From: Undaria pinnatifida
Lineage: Eukaryota > Sar > Phaeophyceae > Laminariales > Alariaceae
Length of the DNA: 64,000 nucleotides
Reading direction: 5' to 3'
Assembly (NCBI GenBank): GCA_012845835.1
Contig: JABAKD010000030.1
Span: forward strand, 14,959,210-15,023,209
Within the stretch, counting starts at the first letter, position 1, and the number at the start of each line of letters is the position of its first letter. The translations under genes and the position numbers were made by a program. Shown here in pieces: positions 46,620-59,265 of the stretch. The notes beneath the pieces were generated by a model. The model did no database searches and was not told the origin of the DNA. It was given only the letters and a program-made list of their open reading frames with translations.

Positions 46620-47829
46620 TGATCCAAAACGTCATCACAGCATGACTATCTCGCCGCCTCCAGACATCCGAAAAACGGAGGGGCATAGGGTGAGGAGAGG
46701 GCATGGCCTCTACGCGCCATCCCTTATGCGTTCGCAAAATGCTGCATACTTTGTATACACCAGCATCCGATATGGTGTCTGCAACCTCCTCGGTTCGAAG
46801 ATTGCAGCAGCACGTACGCGTGGCCCGCTGTTAATGCCGTACCCGGCAGTTTGCACCTGTTCAGGAAGCGGTACTCGTATAAACTGGAAGTACCTCCTTC
46901 TCTCGAACAATACCAGCGTAAAAAAGTTCACTCAAAGTACAAAGCAAACGCATATGCACAAGAGGTAATGTTCTTCATTCGCCAGCAGCAACCACATACC
47001 AGGCAACAACGCACCGAAACGACAGCCCTCCGCGCAGCGTACCTCGCTTAGTCCATTCCTTCTCTATCCAGATTCGAGACCAGATCGGTAATCGTTCCGA
47101 TGGCGGTGGCTAAACCGCGCCCCCCTTACGAACAGCAATTTACGAACAGCCATTCACGCGCGCAGCAAGCGCGCATCGAAGGCGGCACCATCGAAAACTC
47201 AAGCCCCTTTCAAATGAACTGCGCCGACGTGTTCGGGGATAATGTTCTTGGAAGCAGTCGCCTAGGGGGGGGGGGGGTTGGCAGTCTTGAACGGGAGTGG
47301 AAAATAATGTGTGCGGCGTTTCGTGATAGCCGAAACACCAACTTATATCCGCACCTCAACCCGATGCGACACACCGAAATTATGCCACAAGTTAGCCTCT
47401 AATTCCATTGCGCTAGGAGAGCAACATGGGGTACAACTCGGGGACTTGGCAAATTTCGCTCGTGGAGTGGAAATGTGTAATAATGCGGCGCGCGCTGCGC
47501 ATCCAAAAGTTAGAGCATCCGAGGCGATGCGAAGCAGCAGCAGCAAACAACGATGCATACTCATAGCAACCCTATCCGGCGAGGATACGTGCTTCGTACT
47601 GCCGCTTGCCGATCAGCTATAGTCTACGCCGACTGCGCAACAATAAATTCCGCCGCATTTTTACAAGCCCGGCGCACCAAACACTCTTAACCCAACGGCA
47701 GGCACAGAATAACGATACCAACCGTTTCGTAGTACAGAGAGCGAAATGAAAATGGAGGACGTCTCTAACAAGAAACGTGGCGCTAGTTCACGAGATCCTG
47801 CATAGTAGTAGCAGAAGCACAGCTATGAT
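46620..47829. other. no feature recognised
   Basis: Region 3' of the hydrolase gene; its polyadenylation site presumably lies here but I cannot place it. Confidence 0.35.
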
Positions 47830-50800
47830 TTACAGCCGAGACGCGGCCCGGGGTCTTTCGCCCTCATCTTCTTCTTTGCCGCCGCCGTCGTTGCCACCTC
47901 CGGCGGTATCTCCTTCTTCGCCCACCCGATCGCCAGGCGTCGCGCACAACGCAGCGGCTGCCTCTACCCCCGCTCGCTCGGCCGTCAAAGCGTCGAAGTA
48001 CCGCGTGATCAGCCTGTCCGCCCAGCTTTGTCTAGTTTCGACAGGCACAAACACGCCACCGGGAGGTTGAGGACGACGGACAAGGCACAGGGGAAACATG
48101 AGCGTCAGGAAACAGGTGTCGGCGCGAGTGTGGTGGTGGTGGTTGGGGGGGGGGGATCACAGCTCGTTCTGCGGTCACTCGCCTGGTTGTCGCTGGCGCG
48201 ATGGGAACGACAACCAAATAGGGACGGTCAACATTCAATACAGGGTTTAGGCATGGCATGCGCCAAGTTTTGGCTACAAGACTCACGATACCGCGGTGTC
48301 AACCATTCGAATCACATGCATGCATGGAAACAAGACGCAGCAGCTCTACACATCGAAAAGTGCAATGGTACTAAATATCGGAGTCTCCACCACGACATGA
48401 AGAAAACCCGTCCTAAGCGCGAAGGGAAGTCCTGGCGGGATAGCGATCACCGACGTACGCCCTCCAAGCGCTGCGTGCTACGAACTAACACGGCAATGGC
48501 GTCGACAAACTGCTGATACTGCACAGCAGCAGTCTATACCACTGCAAGCAGCACATTCTTACGCTCTCCGTGTTTGCAGCGGGGGGGGGGGGGGGGGGGG
48601 GGGGGCTCTTGTAACACCTCGTCCTGTTTTTTTTTTTTCTCACACTTCTATTTTCCAGCTTCTGGACAAGCCGTGGTCACAGGTGTCGTCCCTTCTCCCC
48701 CCCGGTTCTTGCCTTCAATTTTTATCGCGCATAGGGTTCAGCAATCCCACTGCTCGTCGATTTTTCATCGAGTGTTGCCAACTCACGCTCTCGCGCTTTC
48801 CGCAAGTCAATTCGTGCACACGAAAAAGTCCCTACGAATAACCTCGTCCTGATGACGCACCCTGAGGGTGTCGCACCATCTGTGTCAAAACCGGGTGACA
48901 AGGACCCCGCCCGCAACATCGCGTGTTTTTCCCGATAAGCGTCGAGGTGCCGTACAGTAGTATGTAGCACATCCAACGCTTGCCTGAACGGTGAGAAAGC
49001 GACAACAGTTAAGGCCGAGCGTGCACGCTCATTTGTGGCGTTTCCCCCTTTACCTCTCCAAAAAACCAAGCGAGCATGGCTTATGTGTCTGTCTGCACGA
49101 CGCGGCGGCGATGGAACCCCCCCCCCCGGACCGCACCCTTAAAATATACATATACAATAGTTGGCCTCGGTTGGCACCGACGCCGTAAAACATCATGTAC
49201 GGAGTATATATTGGGGTTGGCGTTGGTTAGCAACGACGCTGTAAAACATGCCACTCACTGCGTGAGCTAGACAACCAGGGTACCGCTTTTTTGTTCTTGT
49301 TTTTGGCGATCACCATGATGGTTATCGAGCTAGATCATATTGTGCGGGGTGGAGAACCATAACTCTGCACAAGGGGAATGATCGCACCACGTAGTGTGAA
49401 TATGGTAAGGCACCCACGAGGCAGTTACAAAGTAATACCCATTGCTGTCTCTGGAGTGGCCACACCAGAAAACAAAGTAACTCATTGGCGCTGTCATCCA
49501 TAAGCAAGAAGGTAGGCACAAGGTGCCGAAGTCCGTCTTACGAGCGGTTCTTGGAAGGATGCAGTTCACCCTTCATGCGACTCGCCCGACACCTCACCGC
49601 GCTTCGTGCTTGGTGCAAGCAATTGTCTGCCTGGTTGGTGAAAACCCGACGTGCTCCGTCCCGGCATAGTAGGGATGCGAGGGTCTATGGTTGTACGACT
49701 GCGGCCATGCACAAACTGAGTACCCCCCCCCCTCCTAGTGACCGCGCATGACAAAAAACGGAACGAGCGCCAAAACATTGGAGTGTCTCTACTAGAAGCA
49801 GGAACGACGCTCCGCCGTGAAAGGGATACGTGATCAATGGCCGAATGACTAGAGCAAACAACAATAGAGTAAGCCTCCTCCTATTGCCCGTAAAAGGCAG
49901 ACAAGGGCGAGGCACCAAGTATGACCACGGCGAAAAACCCTATCAATAACGGAATAAACATTCAAAAATATGTAAATGCAGGGTGAAAAAGAAAGGGGCG
50001 CGCGATAGCCTGAGCGGCACACAGGGTAAAAACACCCCCCCATCTTTGAGCGGAATCTCATTTTTTATGTTCTCGAAAACGCGATAGCACTCGCACACTC
50101 GCACAAAACGTACTCGAGGTACTAATACACACCCATTAATACGCGCGATCGGAGCATAACACACAGCTTGCGAATATGAGTCCGACGAAATCTTCTATCT
50201 CACAGCCGCAGTTTATTCTATGTTTTTACAATATACAGAGACTACAGGCGCACGGTCGCTGGGATGCTCCCCATGCAGCACACGTGGCAGCCGCGCCACA
50301 CCGTGCCGCGCCGCGTCGAGAGTCCCACCTTCCCCAAGGGTTGAAGCCCTCGCCGAAGCCGATGTGTCCGCCCGCGGCCGTGGACACGAAGATGACGCAC
50401 GGGTTGCGCCGCGCCTGGTCCAGCGGGAACAGGTTCGACTGGCAGATGGGGTCGTCGAGGGCGTTGATGCACAAAAGGGGGCACCGCACGTCCGCCAGGT
50501 AACGGCTGCTCGAACCGTCTCGGTGGTACTCCTAAAAAACGAGGCGTTTGTGAGAGGGAGACGGAGGGTGTGAGGGGCGCGTAAAATAGGAGTAAAGACC
50601 TGTTTGAATCGGACGAGCATATAAGATGATGTCTCTTGCGCTGCCTACGTAGACGCGGTCGCGCGCATACATGCACGAAAATCTGCCGCCGGCGAAACCC
50701 CACGAAGATGACGTGTTGGCGCACGACCACGGCAACAGCCGCCTAGTCTAGCTACTGCAACTGGGTTTATAGAGACCTCGTCTCTGTTGACTATGGATGT

Positions 50801-53800
50801 CATACTTGCGTCTGGTTGCCACCAATTACATCGGCACACAAGTAGGGGGGGCGGTGACGCAGCTCGCAAATATGAATGTTGACCTGAACTTCGTCGAACT
50901 CACGGCTGACGTCCTTGAAATGTATTTTATAAAATATGTATATACTCGTATATATATGTGTTTGTTTTTTTAACAGAACAATATGACCCCTCCCATTATG
51001 AAAATACTCTCCCACATAGTATATTACAAGTACCAACAACGCAGCTTGCAAATATGAGTATTGACCCGAAATTCGTCGAACTCACGGCTGACGTCCTTGA
51101 AATATTTTTATCAAGTAGGGGGGGCGGTGATCCCGACGAAAAAAATGGATTCCTTCGCTGTCCTTACCATAAGAAACGCCGCAGATACGCCGGAGAAGCA
51201 AGAGGTGGCAGTCCTGCTTACGCGGAGCAGCACATCATGGCACTACAGACAAGGTGCAATCGTCCATGCACACAACGCTATTGCTGCTGCGCATGCGTAA
51301 AAACCCCCTCCAAGAAGTCATTAGCCCCTCGCGGACCAAACCGCTGGCAAAAAAAAAAAATAATGGCGGAAAAACACACGTCCGTGTTTCCTTCCGGCAT
51401 ATAAATAGGCCTTTGAGCAAATTAGAACGACATACAACGGTCTTTTTTCCCCCGACCTTAACGTCCCGATAGCCCCACATGGGCACGATCAACGACGCGT
51501 CGTACTCTTCGAGACTGGAAGCGCTGGCGCATCCCGACAAGTCCAACTCCCTTCGTCGACCGAGAAACTCGTTGTCTATATGCTCTCTCAAAGCCAGCTG
51601 CTTGTTCACATCGAGTCGGGGCGGGAAACAAAGATTGGAGGCAACAAGGGGGAAGAGGACGGGGACAGTCACGTGTGTTAGACACATGTCGTGAAGAGCG
51701 GAATCGGGCAGGAAAATAATCGCAAAATGCACGGGGCCTGGCACTATTCTGACCAGAGTGTTTTTCGGCGTGTGCTCCGGTCTCTGCGCTTCCCCCGGGC
51801 AAACCCGCATCGGCCCCGTCGAGAACGACACCTAGTCTCCTATGCTTTGTCGCGCCGAGTAGCCATATAGAGCTGGCGCGATGGCAACACTACAGCGGTA
51901 GCACTGGCAGTAACATCAACACCGGGACCAACAACGACCACAACAACTACACCATCACTAGCACCACCACCTCCACCACCATTACCACCACCACTAACAA
52001 CACTAACATCACCACCACCACCAAAAACAATAACATCAAACAACTACAAAACCCATCACCAACAACACCAATACCACCAACACCGAACAACAACGAACAA
52101 GAGAGTCAACAGAGCGCTACCATCCACCCCGCGGCCTATCAACATGAAAAAAAAATCGTCAGGGGTAAACTTCTCACCCTCAATCCAATGGTCAATGCCA
52201 AGCTGTAAAACTTTCCGAGGATCGTCCCGATGATCCCGCCCGCCTCGCCCCCCGCGACAGTATTTTTCTCAAAGTTCCAAGGGTTCGACACGGCCACGGC
52301 ACCCGCCAGGGGTCGGTAACCGAGCTTCCCCTCCTCTCCCAGATACTTCACCAGCAGGTTAGCCCCAAGCGAGTACCCAACAGCATATATCGGCGCTTCA
52401 GGGTACCTGGTCGTAGAAGCGGGCGCGTGTGGCAAGGATAGGGTATATGTAGATGTTAATGCTCGTAGTATAACGGCAACACGCATTGCCAACATGCCCG
52501 AAAAAGTGGGTTGTAGCGGTGGCTTCGGCGAAGAATGATAGCAAGGGGAAAACAGCAGCTGGGGGCTGGGCGATCGAACGATATACTGTCCTTCGTTCTT
52601 CACGTACTCGTCCGTAAATAGCCCGCAAAAATTGCCGGCCACTGCTTGTTACCACGATTTTTGCTCGCAACTGCCGCCGCCGCGGTGGCCCCTCTTCTGC
52701 ACAATACACGCAGCAACCCAAGACACGTCCACGCGCAAGGCGCCGGGTAAAGCTGCCGCGACAAACAGCCACAGCAGCAACAGCAGCAGCAGCAGAAGCA
52801 GCAGCGGCAGTACACTGTCGCGTCCGAACCTACCTATGTCGGATGTGGCTGACGGCTAAACGGACATCCCCGGTGAAGGCACCGCTGTACGACCAGCCTG
52901 AAGTCAGACGAGTGCCGCCACAGCCGCGGTGGTTCATAGCGACCGCCCTCCAGCCTCTCGCGTGCGCGTTCTCCTTCAAGACCAGGACGTGGACGAAGCA
53001 GAAAGTGCGAAAAATCGAGGGGGTGCAACGACAACACAAGAGACGTATGTGCAGTAACGCTACAGCATGGGTCCACAACCAATAAACAACCCGTCAAGAA
53101 ATTGAATTTCACGCTTTGGGTAGCGCTAAAGAAATCGACTAAGAAATCATGCTCAGCGGCGAGCCCAGCACTAATCTTGTATATACAGCCCATGCTCAAG
53201 GTTGGTGCGAAAGAATGGCTCCAGCCTTGACTCCTAGCAGATTGTCATTGTTGGCGGGTCCACCGTATATTACCAAATGGATTCTGGATTCCCTTGCTTT
53301 TTCCTAATTGCAACGGAAGTACACACCCAAAACGCGCAATCCATCGTTAACTCAGGCACAACCTGAACATTTCTGCCACTTCGTGTTTGTGAATCCGCTT
53401 CACCACAGAGGCGTTTCGATGTTCGGCGGCAGCTACGCAAGCCCTGACTCTCTCCTATGCGGGTTGTGCGGGGGGGGGGAAAGTGCCCACGAAGCAAGAA
53501 GCACAGAAAACACCGCGGTTTTCTTCGGCATCGTACAAAGAACACCACATTCAGTCGCGGAAACACAACCACCCGGCTCGAATTCACGACCAGCGGGAGA
53601 AATCCCGACAGCTGTGATAATGTGGGCAACAGAGTCGTACAGCTGTCGTTTCTCATCCTCGCAGTCCATACGTGCTAACAAACCTTACAAAGTTTCAGTC
53701 CATATCCACTTATTTGATACAAGCCGGTGCGGTATGAACACGTGGGGAGGAGGGTGGGGCACCGACCATGGAGTACAGCACGCAAGCCTCGTCGCTGCTT

Positions 53801-56331
53801 CCGTTGAGCCCGTGGATGATGAGGAGCGTCGGAGCGTCTGCGGGGAGGTCGGACTGGCTTGCCCCTCGATTTCGCCAGTCCATCGCGAAATTGCCTCCAT
53901 CTGGGGTGCGGGAATGATCGCGCGTCCAATTAACATCAATGTCGCGATCGCGTGCGTTTGCGTCAAGTTGAGGTAGTTCGAACAAGCCACGGCTTGCGTA
54001 GTTTCTCTGGACAGGTGGTAATATATCTACAGATCATTTGTCTGAACTGTGGGCGTGTCGCTATGCTGCTGCTGCAACGTCGAGGTCTTGTTGCATTCAT
54101 CAGAACGTTGTCATCCAGAGGGGCCCTTAGGGAGACTCTGCACACCTCCACAATGTGTAAATGTGAGGCGTTTTTCTAGCGGGCGAACGGCTGAGAAGCT
54201 TACGCACGGCAGTACTCGTATTGCATAACACTCCGCAGTTGAGTACTACCAATGCGTGCGCCATGATTCTGTGGTGATGCCTCAGGACGGCTGGTGCTGG
54301 TCGGATGTCGGGAGTCGGGAGCAACGTTTCTTGTGCAGTACGTACCCGTGTGGTGTCACACTGTTGACCCCAGCCAACAGCAGTGTTTTGTCGTGCTCAA
54401 TGTTCAGTGGCGACTGCAGCACAGCAGCCTATCTACTGCAGTCAATGCTAAGTAGCGTGGAGTCCTATTGATGCAGAAGCACACCATGCAACATTATGCT
54501 GTCTGTCTACGAATAACCTGGTACAAGGTAGTGAAACGAACGAGTAGTCTGCCAACGCGCGGCGTTACTCCAGTTCCTTTCGGTGCTCGACAACTAGCAG
54601 CACTATTAATAGACATACACTACGAAAGTTTTCGCCGGGATGATTAACAGCAGCACAGAAAAGCAGTGTAGCAAACTTGCCACGAGGAAGTATCAGCCTC
54701 GACGAGCAAGCATCACGGAACTTTGCTGCGGGTTGGTCAGTACAGTGACCCTTGGGGTAAGTATTTTACCAGTAAACATCTAGAGTGTGTGTGTGTTCTT
54801 CACATTAAACCGTTCTTCTACTCGTCGACATCCAGCACACCCAGTGTCCGTACTGATTCTTCACCCTAGAAAGATCAGCTCTGTGGTCACAAGCCACGAC
54901 ACAGAGATAATGCATCGTAATGCATTCGACAACGCAATGTCATGCCCTAGTACTGGGTACGACAGGCACAACATACATACGTCAGCAACAGAAATACATT
55001 GGAAGAGAGAAATACGAAATAAACAAAAACAAAAACAAAAAACAAAAACAAAATAAGAAAACAAATAAAAACAAAGATAAAAATAAAACAAAAAATGAAA
55101 CAAACAAAATGAAGGGGAAATCGAAGAAACAACCCAACCGGAAAGGAGAGCCAAAGCTCGGAAAAGAAACATAATAAAATGAAATAAAATAAAGTAAAGT
55201 AAAACCAAAATAAGATAATCCGAACACGAGCCAAAAACCTGGACACGCAAGGAGGGAACAAAGGGGAAAAAAATACCCCAGAGAAAGACGAAAAGTGCTA
55301 TGTACCTACTAGTCGGCCTGGTACCTTGCTACCCTGTCTGCCATCTCCTTCCTGCCTTCGTCCACCGCGGTCTCCCTTCTATTCCTCCTGTTGCCCCCCC
55401 TGCCCCCATTCCCTTGGACGGCTTTCCTTCTACTCCTCCTGTTTCCCCCCCTCCCCCCTTTGTGTTCTTCTCATTAAACCTAGTCTTAGAAGACGCATTC
55501 TTGCCGGGTTAGTCAAAAACCTGATATCTATCAACGCTCTCGCATTTTTTCATTTGCATTTCTGGCCCGCAAGAAGCATTTTCAACGTGAAGAATCTTGC
55601 AAATACCTTCAGCGCAAGCCTGTGCTACCACCTGCAAAGGGTGTTGTTGACACAGTTAGTTGTTTCCGAACAGGTTAGCCTGTTGGAGAGCCTCGTTCGG
55701 CGCAGTGAGCACATCAAAGTTACCAGCAGGGAGACGTTTCTGGTGTCCCACAGGACCAGGTATAGTCGAAAAAAAATCTCGAAAAAAATGACGAGTTCAG
55801 CAACGGCCACATGAAGCAACCAGGGCCTCTTAGGTCGGAGGTATAAGACACGAACGCAGCATGGCGGTCCCGTGCTCCTACACGCTCTTGCGCTCCCTTC
55901 GTGCAGGCTTGATCATACATACTCGTACCTGGCTCCAAACTTGCCCCAAAACGTACGAACGTGTTCCTCGTTCCTCACGAATATACGACAGCAAAAAACT
56001 CACCCCAAGCCCTCACGAGCTCCCGAGTCTTGTTCACTTTCGGGCCCCTTTTCACGAACCCAAGCATGCAATTTATGTGCGCGTTGGGCGTGAGCCACGA
56101 GGGGTAGTACGGGTGGTCGATCACGTTCGCCAACACGCTCAGGACGCGCACGTTGTGCCCGTTTCTTCTGCAAACAACCTCCGGTCTCCGGCCCTGTCGA
56201 AACACCACTGCAAGATAAAAAAACGCTACCAAAGAGGCGGCGGCTGCCGCCTTTCCTCCTCGCCGACGGGCCTCTTTGAGCGCATGTATTCGCGGCAGAA
56301 TGTATTCCAGAGCTCGGCCGCGGGTTTCCAT
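47830..56331 (-). CDS. ABHD1/ABHD3 (EMB8/YheT)-like alpha/beta-hydrolase, seven exons
   Basis: My exon model on the minus strand is 56331-56004, 53900-53767, 52973-52834, 52406-52178, 51600-51457, 50531-50329 and 48031-47830. All introns are GT-AG and phase is kept throughout, giving about 459 residues. The start is the first in-frame ATG after a stop at 56397-56395. Exon 1 carries a hydrophobic segment ([11 protein letters not shown]), which suggests a membrane anchor. Exon 2 has the HGLNGSS oxyanion region, exon 3 [13 protein letters not shown], exon 4 the nucleophile elbow GYSLGANLL, and exon 6 the acid in INALDDPI and the histidine in [10 protein letters not shown]. Exon 7 supplies [14 protein letters not shown] and then a Gly/Glu-rich tail. 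Family members are membrane-anchored serine hydrolases, several of them lipases or esterases; the substrate here is unknown. Uncertain points are exon 5, which could start 3 nt later (51597), and the exon 6/7 join, which rests on frame and family fit. Introns carry SINE A, families B and C, and one copy of a direct repeat. Confidence 0.85.
48616..48851 (-). mobile_element. SINE A, 5'-truncated, 11-bp TSD, in intron 6
   Basis: ACCTCGTCCTG occurs at 48616-48626 and 48841-48851. Between them is a T-run (minus-strand poly(A)) and the SINE body, cut at CACGAAAAAGTCCCTACGAATA before the tRNA-like head. It lies in intron 6 of the hydrolase gene, in the gene's orientation. A run of more than 25 G (48581-48605) adjoins it. 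Confidence 0.92.
50125..50222 (-). repeat. family B core fragment, in intron 6
   Basis: CCATTAATACGCGCGATCGG, CACAGCTTGCGAATATGAG, TCTTCTATCTCACAGCCGCA. Confidence 0.7.
50855..51118 (+). repeat. two family C core copies in intron 5
   Basis: 50855-50940 (GACGCAGCTCGCAAATATGA...GAACTCACGGCTGACGTCC) and 51015-51118 (TATTACAAGTACCAACAACG...GACGTCCTTGAAATA), antisense to the hydrolase gene. Confidence 0.75.
51890..52110. repeat. CCA/ACA-rich low-complexity tract in intron 4
   Basis: Degenerate CACCACCAC and AACAACAC runs; no coding role because it lies between exons 4 and 5. Confidence 0.7.
54786..55480 (+). repeat. ~695-bp direct repeat, copy 1 (intron 1)
   Basis: Begins TGTGTGTTCTTCACATTAAACC and ends TTGTGTTCTTCTCATTAAACC. 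Nearly identical to 56939-57643, so the duplication is recent. Includes an AAACAAAAAC-rich block and GGCTTTCCTTCTACTCCTCC. Lies in intron 1 of the hydrolase gene. Confidence 0.9.
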
Positions 56332-56938
56332 CTTCGCGCCGGCAACCGTCGCAGCTGCGCGATCGCCGGAATGCACACTGCCTAGCACCCTAGGCTAGCA
56401 TAGAGTACTAGATACTTGGAGCATTCAAAAATTTGGAGTTCTGTAACAAGCTGAAGGCGTGTTTTTAACGGGGGAGATATCTATAACGTGCCGGTGTTTC
56501 GAGGGTCTGTGGGTCCAGACGAGAGTCTGCAGTCTCTCTCTCAGACCTGCTCGCACATGTGAGCTCGCAGGATTGGATTGAGCGATACACACCTGACGCC
56601 TAACGCACGACAGACGAAGGATTGAGTTGAGCGCGTGCTACTGATATAAGATTCGACACAGAAGAAAACCAGGTCAGCCCCAATACATCGTCTTATCGAT
56701 CACTACTCGTACGTGTAAACACTACCAGGCAAAAGTTTAAAGTACCCAGGGGTCGCCTCCTCCGATGATGTCGGCCTTGATTTTGGATGGGTGTTGGAGG
56801 AGGCCGAGAGTCATATGTGGCAAGGAGGTGCCTTCGCAAACCTTTCTCGCGTTAAGCCAGGGGAGATGGTATAGGGTGCTAAGAGGGAGCTTGTGCTTGG
56901 GTCGTTCTTGTACAGCACCCTGGGCTCTGGGTCCTGTG

Positions 56939-57643
56939 TGTGTGTGTGTGTTCTTCACATTAAACCGTTCTTCTACTCGTCGACATCCAGCACACCCAGT
57001 GTCCGTACTGATTCTTCACCCTAGAAAGATCAGCTCTGTGGTCACAAGCCACGACACAGAGATAATGCATCGTAATGCATTCGACAACGCAATGTCATGC
57101 CCTAGTACTGGGTACGACAGGCACAACATACATACGTCAGCAACAGAAATACATTGGAAGAGAGAAATACGAAATAAACAAAAACAAAAACAAAAACAAA
57201 AAACAAGAAACAAAATAAGAAAACAAATAAAAACAAAGATAAAAATAAAACAAAAAATGAAACAAACAAAATGAAGGGGAAATCGAAGAAACAACCCAAC
57301 CGCAAAGGAGAGCCAAAGCTCGGAAAAAAAAACATAATAAAATGAAATAAAATAAAGTAAAGTAAAACCAAAATAAGATAATCCGAACACGAGCCAAAAA
57401 CCTGGACACGCAAGGAGGGAACAAAGGGGAAAAAAATACCCCAGAGAAAGACGAAAAGTGCTATGTACCTACTAGTCGGCCTGGTACCTTGCTACCCTGC
57501 CTGCCATCTCCTTCCTGCCTTCGTCCACCGCGGTCTCCCTTCTATTCCTCCTGTTGCCCCCCCTGCCCCCATTCCCTTGGACGGCTTTCCTTCTACTCCT
57601 CCTGTTTCCCCCCCTCCCCCCTTTGTGTTCTTCTCATTAAACC
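56939..57643 (+). repeat. ~700-bp direct repeat, copy 2 (upstream of the gene)
   Basis: Same sequence as 54786-55480 apart from a few simple-repeat changes. It starts about 0.6 kb upstream of the hydrolase ATG, so the two copies flank exon 1. A diverged part-copy continues at 57644-57830. Confidence 0.9.
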
Positions 57644-58017
57644 AAAATACCTTGTAAAAGAGAGAAACAACGAAAGAAACCAAGACAAAATAAATAAATA
57701 AATAAATAAAAAGGGGAGCCAAAGCACGGGAGATAGAAACATACCCCGAGCATGAGCCAAAATGGACATGCAAGGGGGAAAGGAAGGGAAAAAAAAATAC
57801 CCCGGAAAAAAGAAACAAGTAGAAGAAGGAAGGCTGGGAGGGCCAAATAAAAGAGGCTCGTCACCTACCCACCATGCAAGACTCCCTTCATAAGGATAAG
57901 AAGGGGAAAGGGAAAGAGGGGAAAGAGGGTCCTGGGCTCCCGCGGTTGTGTTCGGTGTTCGGGGTTGATATTGCCCAAAAAGCGTCAACCGTTATGATGA
58001 AAAAAAAAAAAAGGAAA

Positions 58018-58080
58018 GCGTCAGCTGTGAGTACTACTGATTGAATGGTTTAAACTCAACTTTGCAAGCTGCGTGGTACA
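58018..58080 (-). repeat. family C core, variant loop
   Basis: GCGTCAGCTGTGAGTACTAC...TTTAAACTCAACTTTGCAAG: same paired ends as the copy at 7255, different loop. Confidence 0.65.
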
Positions 58081-58087
58081 TTTATGT

Positions 58088-58650
58088 TTCATTAATATAA
58101 TACACTCCAGCTGGGAGATGAATATTTTGTCGAAACTCATCTTTGCAAGCTGTGTGTGATACTCCGATCGCGCGTATTACGGGTTGTGTGTCCTCATTAA
58201 GGATATAGGTCGGCGACTCCCCTTGCAACTACAGTGTAGCTATCAGGGTCAACAGGGTGATGTTAGGCAGTCTGTGCGCGGAAACGATAAAACCCGTTTC
58301 TGAGGGGGACAAAATCTGACAGCTGTGGAAGGAAATGCATCAGTTTATCAAGTGAATCCTGTAAGTCGAATAACCGGTGAGGGGAGGGCGGAGTTTTTAA
58401 GGACGTGGGGGCCTGATTTTGATCAAAAGGGGGGCGGGAGGGGGGGAGGGGGGGGGAGGGGACGGGTGGGGCAGGTCTGTGCGTGAAAACTATAAATATT
58501 TCTTGTGGGGGAGGGGGAGGAATGTGGCGGGGGGGGGCGGGGGCTGGGGGGGAGGGCGTTAGGTCGCATTGATGTAGGGGTTTGCTATACGCGTGGTGCT
58601 AGGTCTAGGCGATGGTGCGGGTGGTGGGTGGAAGGAGGGGGCGTTCATTA
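58088..58650 (+). repeat. family B repeat, copy 6, with G-rich tail
   Basis: Full set of family B blocks, then G-runs at 58430-58555 and GGTTTGCTATACGCGTGGTG. Confidence 0.85.
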
Positions 58651-58759
58651 ATATACAGCAGTACGTTGTAGTTGCACAAAATTTACGGAAGGTCGTTCGC
58701 GCGTGTTAGTTACGTATTATACAAGTATATTTGATCCTTCTTGCCGTCTTTAGTCAGTT

Positions 58760-59265
58760 CCTAGGGTCTGCTAAAATAGTATAACATTTTTTTCTCTTTT
58801 CCTTTCCTTGCTTCCTCTTGTCTTGTCTTTCCTTTCCTTTTTCGTTTTTTCGCTTTCTTGTCTTTTCTTTCCTTTCCTTCACCTTCTTTTCTTTTCCTTG
58901 TTTCTTTAAATTTTCCAATTGACTTGCGTCTGTCGTGCGTATGCGTAGTGATAGGTACTACGTGCAATGTATACGTGGTAGTCTTTCTTGGGTGGCAAGC
59001 GGTATACCAGGTAGTCGGTTTTTACAGGCGCGAGTAGTGAGACGTATGCACCAATATAGACCTGGCACATCGTTGGCTGACTCCCGATTTCACTTTCATA
59101 TGTTTCTGGTGGAGGCATGAGTTGCGTCAGCTGTGATATATGCGTGTACAGTAGTACCCCCTTTGGTTTGTTTGTGTTTTTCCCTGGGGTATTCCTCAGC
59201 TCCAGAGTGACTGGAGCCTGTTCTGTGACCACAGACTTGATTTTTGCGGGTTAATGTGAGAACAA
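58760..59265 (-). pseudogene. family K, minus copy, possible protease fragment
   Basis: Minus-strand frame (59232-58906, 108 codons) with PVTLELRNTPGK, MPPPETYESEIGSQPTMCQV and YIGAYVSLLAPVKTDYLVYR. The right end (59265) is the same GTTCTCACATTAACCCG end as at 18937. Insertions CTACTGTA and CTGG distinguish it from the copy at 18920. Confidence 0.4.

Noticed and set aside
48581-48606. Very long G-run as a biological feature
   Set aside because: Possible, but homopolymer length is unreliable in assemblies, so not scored separately.
50226-50328. Read-through end of exon 6 as the hydrolase C-terminus
   Set aside because: It reads Cys/Ala-rich non-family sequence, while splicing to 48031 restores [11 protein letters not shown] in frame, as expected for the family.
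54861-55250. Phe-rich membrane-protein-like frames (also at 57016-57424)
   Set aside because: Antisense reading of AAACAAAAAC-rich repeat sequence in intron 1 and its duplicate.
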